This document shows, in pieces, positions 1-12,400 of a stretch of DNA of 64,000 bases (the first letter of the stretch is position 1; each line of letters begins with the position of its first letter). A program made the translations under genes and the position numbers. This stretch comes from Blasia pusilla. Its lineage: Eukaryota > Marchantiophyta > Marchantiopsida > Blasiales. The DNA lies in the NCBI GenBank assembly GCA_050084515.1, contig CM114271.1:10602001-10666000 (forward strand), given 5' to 3'. Below the pieces are notes generated by a model. That model ran no database searches, was not told where the DNA came from, and saw only the letters and a program-made list of their open reading frames with translations.

Positions 1-1755
1 ACCTTGCAACTATTACAATCGTAAGACACTCGCACAACTATTATCATGAGATGCACTCTATGACTATGTCATGATTGTGAAGTGCCATTTTATTTCATTT
101 GCAAGACAATTGCACAACACTTATTGCATGAAAATTGCAAATTAGCCATCAAGTACTCAAAAAAAGTTGCAGATTTGCGACTGGCACTTCCTTTGTAACT
201 AGAAAGAAGACGCAAACTAATATTTTTTAATAGCATTTAAATTTTCAAATAATTTTCAAAAATTATTTGAAAATTTTGGCAAATAAAATTCATGTTCCAT
301 ATTTGAACAATTGGAAAATTTCCAAAAATACATTTAAACATAAAATATTTCCAAAATTTAAAGCAATCCACGTAAAGAATTGACCAAACGTAGCACGCCC
401 ACAGGGTTGTGGTGGACATGTAGAAGTTCCATCATGACTAGGACGCGTCAAAATTCAAAGGTTTGGATTCCACAATCACGTTTGATCCGTCCTAATAGAG
501 GGATTTCCCCATCAACATGAGGAATATCTAACTATACATAGTCCCACAACCTTGGATTAATATTCTGAAATAATTTGAAAATAACTTAAACATAGAAACA
601 CTCTGGAAGTTAGAAACTAAGTAAGGATGCTATGCAAGGTTGCACACGAACATATGTCCATCCCGAGGACGTACATGTCCGTGCGGTCTTGGGTGCGGGC
701 TCCATGAGCCCGCGTTGCCCGCGGCCCGCACCTAGGCCTGCGCACACCGAGCAATCCGCCCTTTCCCGGCCATTGCGCATCATGCCCGGGCCCCATTTCT
801 GTCGGGCCCGCGTCGTGGAAAAATTGGGACGCGTCATACCCTCTGATTCATCGCTTCGGGCCTACCCCTCATCATCCGGCGCTGGCCGTGGTGGCCCGCG
901 ACGCCCTCTCCCCGCCGCATGGGGCCTGGGGTATAGCCCCTTGGCTTTGGGTTCGCGACGGAGCCCGCATGCCAGCCCCGAAATGTATGTATGAAAGGAG
1001 ATTTAGGGATAATTTACCTAATTATCTCTATTTTTCCATATTTTATCAAATTTTTGGTGACATCTTGGATTAGGCTCCAAATTTCCATGGTGCCTTGAGA
1101 GCTAAGGGCTTACTAGGAATTTTGGAGAAATCCCTTGGATGCCTTTTGGGAGTACTTGGATTTTATTTGGGACCAACTTGGATATTTGCACTGCTTGTTG
1201 CATCTGAAATAAACTCCAATTGACGCCACATTAGGTGAGTGTTTGTGAGTGTGGAAATCTCTTGTTTCACTAAACTTGTTTGGTGATTTTGAGATTTTTG
1301 ATTCATAGACCCAAGTGTTTTGACTTGTTTTATTGGTTCTCCTTAGCACATCGGGGATGTGGAGGTCATCAAGGAACCTTGTCTAAACACTCTCATATCT
1401 ACCTATTCCCTTTGAGAGCCCAACCCTAAACTTCCATCATTCATGCGCTGGTACATTTTGAGCCATTGTTTTAGCATCTCACGTCACTCTCTTTTCGGTA
1501 TTTTCTTATCTCAATCCGTACATTTCTTTCCCTTGTATTTTTTAAGATATTATTATCTTCTTCATCCGAGGGAAATATCTAGTGGGTCTGGGTCATAGAG
1601 AGCAGGAGAGAAATGAAATGAGTCCGACCTCCGTGCCAAGAGGCAAAGAGAAACTCTGAGGAATGATTTCAACATGGCCGTAAGAGAGGCATGGTTAGAC
1701 TGGTTTTTCCAGCTTTCTTTAGACAAGAGAAAATCCTACATTTTGAGGGGTATGG
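1..1755. other. Non-coding flank, no gene seen
   Basis: This stretch is AT-rich with one strongly GC-rich block at about 615-985, described separately. The short open frames overlap on both strands and show no recognisable domain. The tract at 1010-1600 is ordinary AT-rich plant intergenic sequence. It could contain the promoter of the decayed reading-frame cluster that starts at 1756, but I see no convincing TATA box or transposon terminus. Confidence 0.5.
615..985. other. GC-rich island with GCGGGC/GCCCGC words
   Basis: An abrupt ~370-bp GC- and CpG-rich block sits in otherwise AT-rich DNA. It repeats complementary words such as GCGGGCTCC, GAGCCCGCG and GGCCCGCAC. The same vocabulary dominates the much longer block at 12690-13880, so the two are probably related repeat DNA. 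Long frames open on both strands here because GC-rich DNA is poor in stop codons. None has domain content and I treat them as spurious. Confidence 0.55.
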
Positions 1756-2930
1756 ATGGTTTACATGACTACACCTTGGAATTGCAAAGATTGTCCAATA
1801 GACTGGGAAGTGGATGCCTCAGAGGCTGATAGGTTGACTAAATTTTGTGCCCAACAAGGTGTTAACCTGGAGAAAGCGTATGTCGATCTCAAGACATATA
1901 AGGATGAGAAGCAAAATGATGCAGAGTTGGCTCTCCTAGAGAGATTCTGTATAGAGTTAAGAAGTGCTCAACGTCTTTTCAAGGGACGTAGTACTTCTCT
2001 AGGGTTGACATTGACCGTTCCATGTGCAATAACTTTGATTTCTGATAAGAATGTAGAAATATGACATTACCCGAGCAATATCGTGGGAACCGGTTTGCAC
2101 GGAATTGTTATCGTTGTAAAATAAATGGAACCCATGGCTTTAGGGAAGAAATGTACTATTGCATGAAGGTGTATAAGGAATCATCTCTATCAAGATCTAG
2201 AAAATTGATGATACGAGAGGGGTTGTTTGCAAGTATTTTACATCACGGTGTTTTTTGCATGATGATCGAGAATCCACCATGTGCCATTTTTTCATATTGG
2301 AATAGTGGACACCTCGAAAATTGGTTGCAAGCATGCCATGACTTAATGAACGGCAGGGTTAATCTAGGAGAGTTGGAAAAGATGAGATGTCTCGCAATAG
2401 CATCAAATGTCGTCCAGCTTGTGGTTGCCCTTCTTAGTACCATGGAGATTGTCCACAAGTGTGGGGTTTTTCATATCGACCTCCATGCTAGAAATACGTT
2501 AATCCATTTTGGATCCAATTCTAGCCCATACATCGGCGTTGGAGATTGGGGGAATGCCATGTGGATTGATGAAGTCTTAGAGTCTCCTCATAGATGGTGG
2601 CAAAATGAACAAAAAAATCATGTTGGGCATATAGCACCGGAGTTGACAACAGGGCTTCTGAATCTCCCTTTTAGCAAGGCCACTAAAATCTATGCCCTAG
2701 GAACGATTGTGAAGAATTTGAACTATGTGACATACAACCTCTTTGTCGGGAATGCCCAAGCGAACGTGAGATTTACTTTTTTGGAAAGGATTCAAAAGTG
2801 GGCATTAGATCCGAATCCCTTAGATCGCAAAAGCTTAGAGTTTCTTATTGCATATATTAGAGAAAATGCAAAAGTATTAGGTGTAGACAATGTAGATTTG
2901 GGATTAAGGCCAATAACAGTGGTTGTATGA
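1756..2930 (+). pseudogene. Frameshifted protein-kinase-like gene remnant
   Basis: Two overlapping frames together carry a protein-kinase fold. The frame from 1756 encodes about 102 residues and stops with TGA at 2062. Reading on in that frame past the stop gives a glycine-rich loop (GTGLHGIV, ~2092-2120). The frame from 2061 then supplies a candidate ATP lysine (CMKVYK), a likely helix-C glutamate (IREGLF), a catalytic loop HIDLHARN (normally HRDLxxxN), GDWG where DFG is usual, and HIAPEL for the APE motif. A single-base shift near 2120 would connect the lobes. The Arg-to-Ile change in HRD and Phe-to-Trp in DFG suggest a degenerate or pseudokinase lineage even before the frame broke. The substrate is unknown. 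The frames that follow on the same strand (to 5322) may have belonged to the same locus or mobile unit. Confidence 0.6.
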
Positions 2931-3124
2931 TTGTAAACCCGTTTGAGGATTGGATATTTTTCATGAGAAATGAAAGACTTGGTTCAAAAAGAGAAATGTG
3001 TTACTATGAAATTTTGTAAATGGTGAATCTTGATTGATGTGTGGATGTATCGTGTGCCATCGTATCACTTTTATTGGAATCATTTCTAAATCATCTTTCT
3101 TTTTTTATTTTGGTTAAAGACAAG

Positions 3125-3637
3125 ATGGAGTTTCCACCTCACAAAGACCTTAGCCCTCACGACAATCAGGATGACGGAAGAGGGGAAGAACCCCTCGATA
3201 CACCGACACCAGAGATCCCTCAGAAGGTGAACAAGAAGACGGTCTCGCAATTTGTCATGGAAGATGAATTTAAGGTGCACTTGGATAGTGCCATTGACCC
3301 ACAAGTTTTGAAAGGAGAGTTCAAGAAGTCGCTGCTCAAGTGGCCGGAGCGTACGTTTTGAGAATGTGCAAGGAAATTGGAAGAGAATGGCTGGACAAAG
3401 GATTGGGCTTTATTTAATGGCGTCCAAAAGTACAAAGACCTCCCCAAGAGGAAGAGGAAGTTGGTGAGCAAGGTATTTGTTAAGCTCAAAGTCTCGGAGT
3501 TGATGAAGGATATGGAGGTCCAGTATGGCGATGTGGATGAGGGGTCTTTGAGAAGAGATAAGAGACCAAGAGAAGAAGATAGTAGAACCCCACGGAAACA
3601 CTTTAAACGAGAAAGAGTGGAAGCTTCATCACCATGA
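3125..3637 (+). pseudogene. Lysine-rich hypothetical frame with in-frame TGA
   Basis: One reading frame runs from an ATG at 3125 to the stop at 3635-3637, broken only by TGA at 3359. The start is acidic and proline-rich. The part after the TGA is very basic, with KRKRK and a C-terminal tail rich in R, K and E that could act as a nuclear-localisation signal. The region ENGWTKDWALFNGV looks like a small folded unit, but I do not recognise the family. A pyrimidine-rich tract just before 3125 could be an old intron acceptor. The single stop in an otherwise open frame indicates recent decay. Confidence 0.4.
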
Positions 3638-3639
3638 GC

Positions 3640-4144
3640 GTCATCACGCCATTATCAGTAAGGTGGATTGTCAAGGAGTCTTAGAGCCATACGTGCTCCC
3701 TTGGATGGTAAAAGAAGAAATCATCATGCTGAAGAATATATATAAGACGAGAGTGGAGATGAAGGGCGAGTACACATGGGGGCGGAGGATAGACGAGATG
3801 GTTTGAATGACCTCTATGTAGGTCGTAGTACGAGCTTTGATGAGCCCGGGGAGAGTTTGGATCGCCTTATACATAGTAGTCCTCCTCCCCATTCCTTTCG
3901 TGGGGAGAGTGCTTCGGATAATAGCGAGGTAATATCTCGTCTATCACAATTGGAGAGTTTAATAACAAATTCCCAACGCAATTTTGATTTGGCCGCAAAA
4001 TTCAACGTTTTGAAGGGTAAGTATGAACAACTATCTGAGGAGCACATCAGATTGAAGAAAGAGATGGAGAGAATTTTGAACGAATCTATTGCCACATATG
4101 ACCTCCATAGAAGGCAAAGAGTTGTAATGGTTGATCACACATAG
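3640..4144 (+). CDS. Coiled-coil hypothetical protein (fragment)
   Basis: The open frame from ATG 3776 to 4144 encodes 122 residues. The first half is polar and low-complexity (SSPPPHSF). The second half, about residues 55-105, has heptad-like leucines and charged residues (LSQLESLI, LKGKYEQLSEEHIRLK) that predict a coiled coil. An overlapping frame at 3640-3800 also codes plausibly (EPYVLPWMVKEEIIML), so the true protein probably crosses a frameshift near 3780. It ends three bases before the next frame starts at 4147. The function is not recognisable. Confidence 0.35.
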
Positions 4145-4146
4145 AA

Positions 4147-5322
4147 GTGGAGGAGAGCATACGAGAACATCATGGCAAGACGACATCAAGAGATGGATTA
4201 ATCGTTGCGACCCTACTTGAGGGTTGTCTCGTGAAGGAGGTTGATATAATCTTATTTCAACCTATGGAGCAATTGTGGCCTCCAGCTCTACGCGCAGTAT
4301 GGGACAATGTTGTAGATCCAAACGATGCAAACTATGCCTCTATGATGTTGGCACCAACGCCTCTTAATCCAAACACACAAGTGCAACATCTTACGGATTG
4401 GATGAAGGCAATCGCACTATGTGAAGGAGGGGCCCTCATGCCAAACAACTGGCCCAAATGCATGATCTACTTCAATCCCATTGATGTAGAAGGTTGCTAC
4501 GTGACAGGCACACGTAAAGCTTGTTATTGGCATCCATATTGTCTTCAAAAATCCATGCTACTATCTCATAAGTGTCCAACTTGTAGACAAGCTTGGTCAG
4601 GAAGACTCTATCACCTTTTCGACATATCTTTCCGCGCTCCTGATGGTAATGCACCACCCACTTATTGCAAATTAACCCAAGAGCAAAAAAAATTCACTTT
4701 CAGTTTGGGACATCGTAATCTCCGATCAAACTATAACCCCGAAGTGAACATAGATAAGATGGTTCAAGCAAAAATCCCTCGCCAACGGAGGATTGATTGG
4801 GCAATGCGAGTGTGGTTGGTCTGCTTCATTGACATGTATGATTGAGGAGAGCTCATCCACATAACAGCCATTGATCTCCAAAATCGGGAGGCGGAAAACT
4901 TCTTCTTTGCTCCAGGGTTGAATTCACAAGAAATTCGAGACACCCTCCACACAACTTGACAACTTGTGCTAAACCATCATCAAAATCCATTGATGGATGA
5001 GCTTTTTTTTAGGAGACTCGAATTGATCTTGCCACCTTTCTTATGGCAAGATATTCCTCAAAGGACTGAAGGCGGATATCCTCGAACATACTATTACCCT
5101 CGTCGAATGCAGGAGGAACTCTTTGGATTCTTCGAGAGAGAGTGGGAGATGTTTCCGACATAGCCATCACAAGAAACTGATGATGTTGAAGTTAATGTTG
5201 AGTTGGAAAGGACTATTCCTCATGGCGGTGGGACGCGCGTGACTAGCGCTAGGGGAAGAGGAGGAAGAAATGGTGAGACGTCGGCACCGATATTACATAT
5301 ATCGGATGATGAGTCAAATTAG
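4147..5322 (+). pseudogene. RING-like zinc-finger frame with three in-frame stops
   Basis: A single frame can be read from 4147 to the TAG-like end at about 5322, interrupted by TGA at 4843, TGA near 4957 and TAG at 5161. At residues ~112-150 it holds a Cys/His cluster (CYWHPYC followed by HKCPTCRQAW), which looks like the second half of a RING/U-box-like zinc finger. The CPxC half is clear; the first Cys pair is not. The end of the frame is Gly/Arg-rich (RGRGGRNG) with an acidic SDDES terminus. All three stops could come from CGA or CAG codons by C-to-T change, which fits decay under cytosine methylation. A ubiquitin-ligase role is a guess from the zinc-finger pattern only. Confidence 0.45.
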
Positions 5323-6109
5323 AGAGAATGAGTTGATATTTATATCTTTGTAATGTACATAAGTATTAGGTTCCTCTCAATCCATATGTTTTGTGAGGTA
5401 CTCCTCATTTGTTGTAAAACATTTTCAAAGAATTCAAAATATTCCACTAAGGAAACTTGTGAATGTGAGTTGATCATGAATGTTGTCCATGAAGTGAGTT
5501 CATGAAACGGATGAAATCTTTCTCTTGGGTTATAAATCCTTGGATAAGGTGGAAGGTACCATAATTGTAAGATTTGTTTGATATTAATTTAAAAAAAATT
5601 ATTACTAACTCCTAAAAAATTATTAAGTCATCAAAATAAGGGATTTTCTTTTATTTATTGAAAGATGGGGAATGGAAAAGGGTTAATTTTTTTCCAAAAT
5701 TAATGAAGGAAAATATATATTTGAATTGAATTGTAAAATAAAATAATTAATGATTTTTTTAGTGACCAATATTACATGGGGTAGAATTTCAAAGGAACTT
5801 GGGTGGAATAAAAAACCAAATTTAATTATTAATTAATTTTTTATTTAATGCTATAGTAGGTAAATATAAATATTACTAAATCTGTATAAATTTGAAAATT
5901 TTAGATAAATAAATTCAGAGGTTCCTTGATTCATATGCTATGGAAAGGGAAATCGAATTTTAATGGAGAGTGAATAGATTTGGTTTGAATTTTATGGAAG
6001 GATGAATTTACTCTAGGGAGTAGGATATCATTTACATTTGATTGCAAGAGTGTAATTACTTACAAGAGTGAAATGTATTAACACTTCTAATATTCTATAG
6101 AAAAGTGCA
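5323..6109. other. AT-rich spacer, no feature seen
   Basis: Very AT-rich DNA with homopolymer runs and no reading frame of note, lying between the decayed gene cluster and the satellite array. I see no transposon termini. Confidence 0.5.
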
Positions 6110-9100
6110 GATGGTCCCCAAGTAACATCTGTCACTTTGGCAAAGTCTCATCCCAAATTAACTTTAAAATCACCTTTTGGACCCGAAACAGATAACCTTG
6201 AATGAAAAAAAATGTCTTTAACCAGACATCTTGTCCAACATTTCCATCTTGAGGTAAAATTTAGCCCACGTGGTCTCCAAGGTGCATCTAGCACTCTTGC
6301 CAAGTTTAAAGAAAAATGGAGTTGGGTCCACAAGCTCAAAAAGTGGCAAATCCATTTTGAACCTGAACCATCAGACCTTCTATCAAAATAAGGTTTTTTC
6401 GTTTTTCATCTTGTCCAAATTTCACATTTTGAACTGAAATTTGTCCCACGTGTTCCCCAAGGTTCATGTTAGACTCCAGTAAATTTTCATGAAAAATGGA
6501 GTTGTGAGCAAAAGCCCAAAAATACTAACTCCTTTTTGGACCAGAACCATCAGACCTTCTATGAAAAAAATAGTTTTTTCATTTTTCATCTTGTCGAACT
6601 TTCTCATCTTAAGCTGAAATTTTCACAATAGGGTTCCCAAGCTGCATGTGACACTCTCGCCGAGTTTCAGTCAAAATGGAGTTGTGAGAAAAAACTCAAA
6701 AATTACAAACTCTTTTTTGGACCCGAACCATTAAACGTTCTACCAAAATAAGGTTTTTTCATTTTTCTTCTTGTCCAAATTTCTCATCTTGAGCTAAAAT
6801 TTGGCCCACTTTGTCCCCAAAGAGCATGTTACACTCTTGCCAAGTTTCAGTCAAAATAGAGTTGTGAGAAAAAACTCAAAAATTATTAACTCCTTTTTGG
6901 ACTCGTACCTTTAAACCCTGAATGAAAAAGAAGGTATTATGACTTTTCACCTTGTTCACCTTTCTCAACTTGAGCTGAAATTTTTCCCACATGGTCTCCA
7001 AGATGTATTTAGGAGTCTTGACAATTTTCAAGGAAAATGGAGTTGGGACCACAAGCTCAAAATTTGGCAAGTCTTTTTTGGACCCAAACCATCATACCTT
7101 CTATCAAAATTAGGTTTTTTTATTTTTTATCTTGTCCAGATTTTTCAGATTTACGTGAAATTTGGCCCACAGGGTCTCCAAGGTGCATCTAGAAATTGTG
7201 TCAATTTTCAAACAAAATGGACATATGAGCAAAAGCTCAAAATTTTCTAACTCCTTTTTGGACCCGAAACCATTAAACCTTGAATGAAAAGAATATCTTA
7301 TGATTTTTCACCTTGTCCACCTTTCTCAACTTGAGGTGATATTTGTCGTACATGGTCTCCAAGGTGCATCTAGTAATCTTGCTAATTTTCAAGCAATTTG
7401 GAGTTGGGACCACAAGCTCAAAATTTGGCAAGTCCTTTTTGGACCTGAACCATCAGACCTTCTAACAAAATAAGGTTTTTCCATTTTTCATCTTGTCCAA
7501 CTTTGACCTCTTGAAGTGAAATTTGGCCCACATGGTATCCAAGGTGCATCTAGTAGCCTTGCCAATTTTCATGCAAAATGGAGATGTGAGCAAAAGCTCA
7601 AAAATTACTAACTCCTTTTTGGACCCGAACCATTAAACATTGAATGAAAAGAAGATCTTATGATTTTTCACCTTATCCACATTCCTCATCTTGAGATGAC
7701 ATTTGGCCCACATGGTCTCCAAGGTGTATCTAGGAGTCTTGCTAATTTTCAAGCAAGATGGAGTTGGGACCACAAGCTCAAAAATTGGCAAGTCCTTTTT
7801 GGATCCGAACCATAAGACCTTCTATCAAAATAAGGTTTTTTCATTTTTCATCTTCTCCAACTTTGTCATCTTGAGCTAAAATCTGGCCCACATGGTCCCC
7901 AAATTGCATGTAACACTCTTGCCAAGTTTCAATCAAAATGGAGTTGTGAGAAAAAGCTAAAAAAAATTCAAACTCCTTTTTGGACCCGAACATCAGACCT
8001 TCTATCAAAATAAGGTTTTTTCATTTTTCATCTTGTCCAATTTTTTCATCTTGAACTGCAATTTGGCCAACATAGTCCCCAAGATGCATCCAAGACTCTT
8101 GCCAAGTTTCAGGAAAAATGTAGTTGTGAGCAAAAGCTAAAAAATTACTAAGTCTTTTTTGGACCCAACCATCATATCTTCTTTCAAAATAAGATTTTTT
8201 CATTTTTCATCTTGTCCAAATTTTTTTCATCTTGAGCTGAAATTTTGCCAACATGGTCCCCAAGGTGCATCTAGTACTCTTGCCAAGTTTCAGGCAAAAT
8301 GAAGTTGTGAGAAAAAGCTAAAAATTTACTAACTGCTTTTCGGACCTGAACCATGAGACCTTCTATCAAAATAAGGTTTTTTTTTTGTATTTTTCATCTT
8401 GTCCGAATTCATTATCTTGAGCGGAAATTTGGCCAACATGGTCCCTAAGGTGACATTAACACTCTTGCCAAGTTTCAGGAAAAATGGAGTTTTGAGCAAA
8501 AGCTCAAAAATTACTAACTCCTTGTTGGACCCAAATCATGAGACCTTATATGAGAAAATGGTTCTTTTATTTTTCATCTTGTCCAACTTTGTCATTAGAC
8601 CTTCTATCAAAACAAGGTTTTTTTCATATTTCATTTTTTCCAACTTTGTCATCTTGAGCTGCAATTTTTTCCAAAATGGTTGCCAAGGTGACCCTAGCAC
8701 TCTTGCTAAGTTTCAGGAAAAATGGAGTTGTGAGTAAAAGCTAAAAAATTACTAACTTCTTTTTGGTTCCGAACCATTAGACCTTCTATGAAAAAAAGGT
8801 TTTTTTATTTTTCAACTTGTCCAAATTTTTCATCTTGAGCTGAAATTTGGTTCACGTGGTCCTTAGGATGCATGTTATACTCTTGCCAAGTTTCAGTCAA
8901 AATGGAGTTGTGAAAAAAAGCTAAAAAAGTACTAACTCCTTTTTGGACCCGAATCATCAGATCTTTTATCAAAATAAGATTTTTTCATTTTTCATCTTGT
9001 CCAACTTTGTCTTCTTGAGCTGAAATTTGGCCAAAATGATCCCCAAGGTTCCTCTAGCATTCTTGCTAAGTTTATGGGAAAATGAAGTCGTGAGCAAAAG

Positions 9101-9480
9101 CTACAAAAATTCTAACTCATGTTTGGACCCGAACCATCACACCTTCTATCAAAATGAGGTTTTTTCATTTTTGACCTTGCCTAACTTTCCCATCTTGAGC
9201 TGAAAGTTTTTCTACATGGTTTCCAAGGTGCATGTTCTACTCTTGCTAAGTTTCAACCAAAATGGAGTTGTGAGGAAAACCTCAAAAATATGTAAGTACC
9301 TTTTGGCCCGGAACCACTAAACCTTCAATGGAAAGAAGATTTTTTCATTTTTCATTATGTCCAACTTTCCCAAGTTGCGTTTGTAGCACTCTTGCAAAGT
9401 TTTGAGCAAAATGGAGTCATGACCACGAGATCAAAAATCACACTTACCAATTTCACCTTCAATGTAAGAAAATAAATGCT
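6110..9480. repeat. ~180-bp satellite array, about 18 monomers
   Basis: The anchor word AAAATGGAGTTG recurs near 6313, 6493, 6673, 6853, 7034, 7214, 7395, 7575, 7755, 7935, 8115, 8296, 8480, 8717, 8898, 9078, 9258 and 9410. Spacing is 180 or 181 bp with three exceptions: 184, 237 (a partial internal duplication near 8590-8640) and 152 (a deletion in the last unit). Each unit also carries TTTTTGGACCCGAACCAT and TTTTCATCTTGTCCAA variants. Two monomer types occur: one with GAGTTGGGACCACAAGCTC and one with GAGTTGTGAGCAAAAGCTC. They alternate between ~7034 and 7755, giving a 360-bp higher-order period. Because 180 is divisible by three, short frames recur on both strands. They are not genes. Confidence 0.92.
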
Positions 9481-12400
9481 TTATTAGCGAGAAGTATATA
9501 AAAAGAATGTCATAAAAATAACATTCTTACAATAGCCAAAAAAAAAACAATTTCGCTACAACTATCTATTATTCCATCTCGCTAACATCTGTAATTACTC
9601 TTCTAATCTAGGTCTATGGTTGGGTCCGGTGGATTAAGATGTAAGTGGTAATTTGGCGGCTCAATAGTTCGAAGTCGGGTGGATCGGCGACAACTTCCTG
9701 TTGCAGTTGTTTCACCATCGGAGGAAATGTATGAACTATCCATGCCATGATTGATGGGTTGAGATTTTGGAACCATAGGTATGAGAACATCATTATCATT
9801 AGGCTCATCAACTAAGTCCACCGTTTTAGCGCTCAAAGATTATGGAGGAGTATCCTCCATAGGTTCACTAGACTCGGTGGAATAATTCTGAACTCCTATT
9901 GGTGCAACAATTTGAAGGTCTTAGGTGGTGTTAGGAGAAGTACGAATGTTCCATTTCAACATCCAATGTTCCATTTCAACATCATCTTCATCTCTTCCAA
10001 GGCCCTCGGAATCAAAATTTTCAGTGTTGTCGATATGAGTATCCTCTCTCCTTCGATGTCATGAATTGTACGTATCACATCCACCTCCTCTAGGTTCCTA
10101 TCTTGCAAGTAATGGTTATCTTCATGATTACCATCACGGTTTCTTCCATGCAAGCTAGATTCACTGCCATTTTCTACTACCCTTCTAGCTTGTTCTTGTC
10201 CATCCCTTTCTACAAAGTATTGCTCGTACAAGAGCCCTTGTCTTGATTTTTGAGAAACACCCCTGTCTCTAGACCTTGAGTTTATGTAGATGTAAACCAA
10301 ATCCCTGGCACCCTCCTTGGTCAATTTATTTCTGTGCTTGTTGTGGATGAAACCATAACTACTCCAATTTCTCTCTGCTGAAGAAGATGAAACCACTTGT
10401 GCTAATATGGACTTAGCCACAGAGCGCAATATTGGTGCACCTTGATCGTGCATGCTCCACCAATCAAAGGGACTAAGTGAATCAACAACTTCCCTACCAA
10501 ATTCATCCACAAATATTTCCTGATGGTTGAAAATGTTGTCCAACTCTTGCAAGCAAGTTGCCACATAAGAATTAGCCTCAATGACATTGAGGCCATGCAC
10601 CCGCGTTGCATAAAGTTTCAGATATTGTTTGAAATCTCTCATGCACTCAGCATTTGAAGTGACGTCTTGAACACTATCAAGAAGATTGTAAGGGGCGAGA
10701 ATGTAGCCTATAGCATATAACTTGTTGTGGATAAGTGCCCACCGCCTAGAAATAATATCGACCATCTCTATAGCTCTAGACATTGTGACAAAATAACTAC
10801 GACGCCTTCCACCCACACCGGGCCATGGAGTTACAGGAAAAGAACGAGTCTCTTCCATTATCTAAAAATATGGTGATAAATATGCCCAGTCATTGCTTTA
10901 TGACCATCACACTCTCTCAACAGAATAAGAGTTGGTTGAGCCGCAACAAACAACTCCTCACCCTCCATCCAAAAATCGTGATTAGCCACAGAAGTCTCAA
11001 TTTCTTAGGCAATCTCCCTTTGCCTCCCATCCTTGCCATTGAAATACTCCCTAAAAGCATTGGTGGCAACCATGGCATGGAACGCCTCCCTCAATTCTAA
11101 GACGCGTCCCAACATGATAAAATTTGTCGCAAGGCGTGTATTTGCAGGAGGCAACAATCGTCTCTTCATTGGATTGGTTTCCACGAATTTGGCCATCACC
11201 CAAGTTCTAGTCTTCACAAATATTACCATCTCACGAGCTTGTGCAAAAATCTTGTCCACCCAAGGCCATTTACCCCACTCTTCGTAGACTAGATCAAGAG
11301 AATGTGATACGCATCCACCCCAAAGAATATAAGGGAACTTTGCTTCGATAAGTTTCCCTTCTGCTCGCTCATTGCTAGCATTTTTTGTCACAAGTTGCAA
11401 CACATTCTCTGGACCGATGCGCATGATAGTCCTCTCTATGTGACCTGCCAACCATTCCGCCATTTGGGATTCCCCTTTGGTGTCTACCGACTCAATCATG
11501 ACCTCACCTTATGGACAGGAGACCATTATGTTCACTAAAGACTCGCTCCTCATATTGGTCCAAGAATCCATTATGATCGTGGCCCCTAAACGCAAATTTT
11601 CCAATATGCCATCCACCTTTTCCTTCACATTCCCCATATGTTTCTCAAGTAGGGTGATGCGCAACGAATTGTAACTAGGACCTGAGTAACCCTTCACCTT
11701 TGTTGTTGCCAACACTACTTCTTTGAAAGCATCTTACCGTACTATGTTGAATGGTATTCCACATTCGTAGAAACACTTCGCCCACATGTCATTTGCAACT
11801 TCTATTTCTTGGATGTTGAAAGAATCCCTCAGATCAGCTTGCGTCTTCCCAGAACTACTACTCCCTCGAATAGGCCCAACAACTCCTCTGCATTCCTCAA
11901 GACTGTCATTCGGTGGCATGTCCGCAACCCCATCAACATTTTGTATAACATAAACACTATTTCCTGTTTGTTGCGAACCAATTTTTATTTGTAGTGGAAT
12001 CGTCTTTTCCACTTTACTCGAAGGTCTCACTTCCCTTATTTGTCCATTTCCCACTAGTACCCTGTTTCAGAGATCTTGTTGCACGTTGGGAGGGACCTTC
12101 ACACATAATTTGGCATGATGGATATCCTTATTCCCATCCTTTTTCTTTCATCTCTCTCATGTAAAATGCTCCACCATCCACGTGCTATGATAGGTTTTCA
12201 TAGAATAGGAATAATACTTGCATTGCCATCAGCTTGATGTTCCACCTTCCATCTGTACGTCTTCCCAATGTTCCTTCACAATCTGTTGGAGTTCTCTGGC
12301 TCTGGTCATGACTACAAGCACTCACTAACCCCACCCAATAATATTTGGAAAATTTGCAACAATTTACTATGTCAATATTAGTATATATCGATCAATAAAA
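9480..12400 (-). mobile_element. hAT-superfamily DNA transposon, dead copy
   Basis: A minus-strand transposase remnant fills 9603-12310. From its N terminus it shows a BED-type zinc-finger relic, a DUF659/RNase-H-like core and a hATC dimerisation region, which is the hAT domain order. I could not identify terminal inverted repeats or an 8-bp target duplication, so the element limits are approximate. A 20-bp tandem duplication sits at about 9946-9985 within the transposase tail. Confidence 0.8.
9603..12309 (-). pseudogene. hAT transposase, frameshifted
   Basis: Read from 12309 downward, the protein begins with a degenerate BED finger: W then CKYY where CxxC is expected, a pair of His-containing stretches, and VPPNVQQDL after it. 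Two stops fall inside this part. The next segment (12054-11734) ends in the hAT signature ECGIPFNIVR. The segment 11715-11005 contains GATIIMDSWTN and TKNASNERAEGKLI followed by GGCVSHSLDLVYEEW, the DUF659/catalytic core. After a frameshift near 10870, the segment 10858-9956 carries the hATC dimerisation motif SSAERNWSSYGFIHNKHRNK. At least one frameshift and several stops make it inactive. The C-terminal tail at 9836-9603 is acidic and polar, as is usual for the family. Confidence 0.85.

Noticed and set aside
6148-8737. Recurring 60-110-residue frames
   Set aside because: They repeat with the 180-bp satellite, whose length is a multiple of three, and have no coding features.
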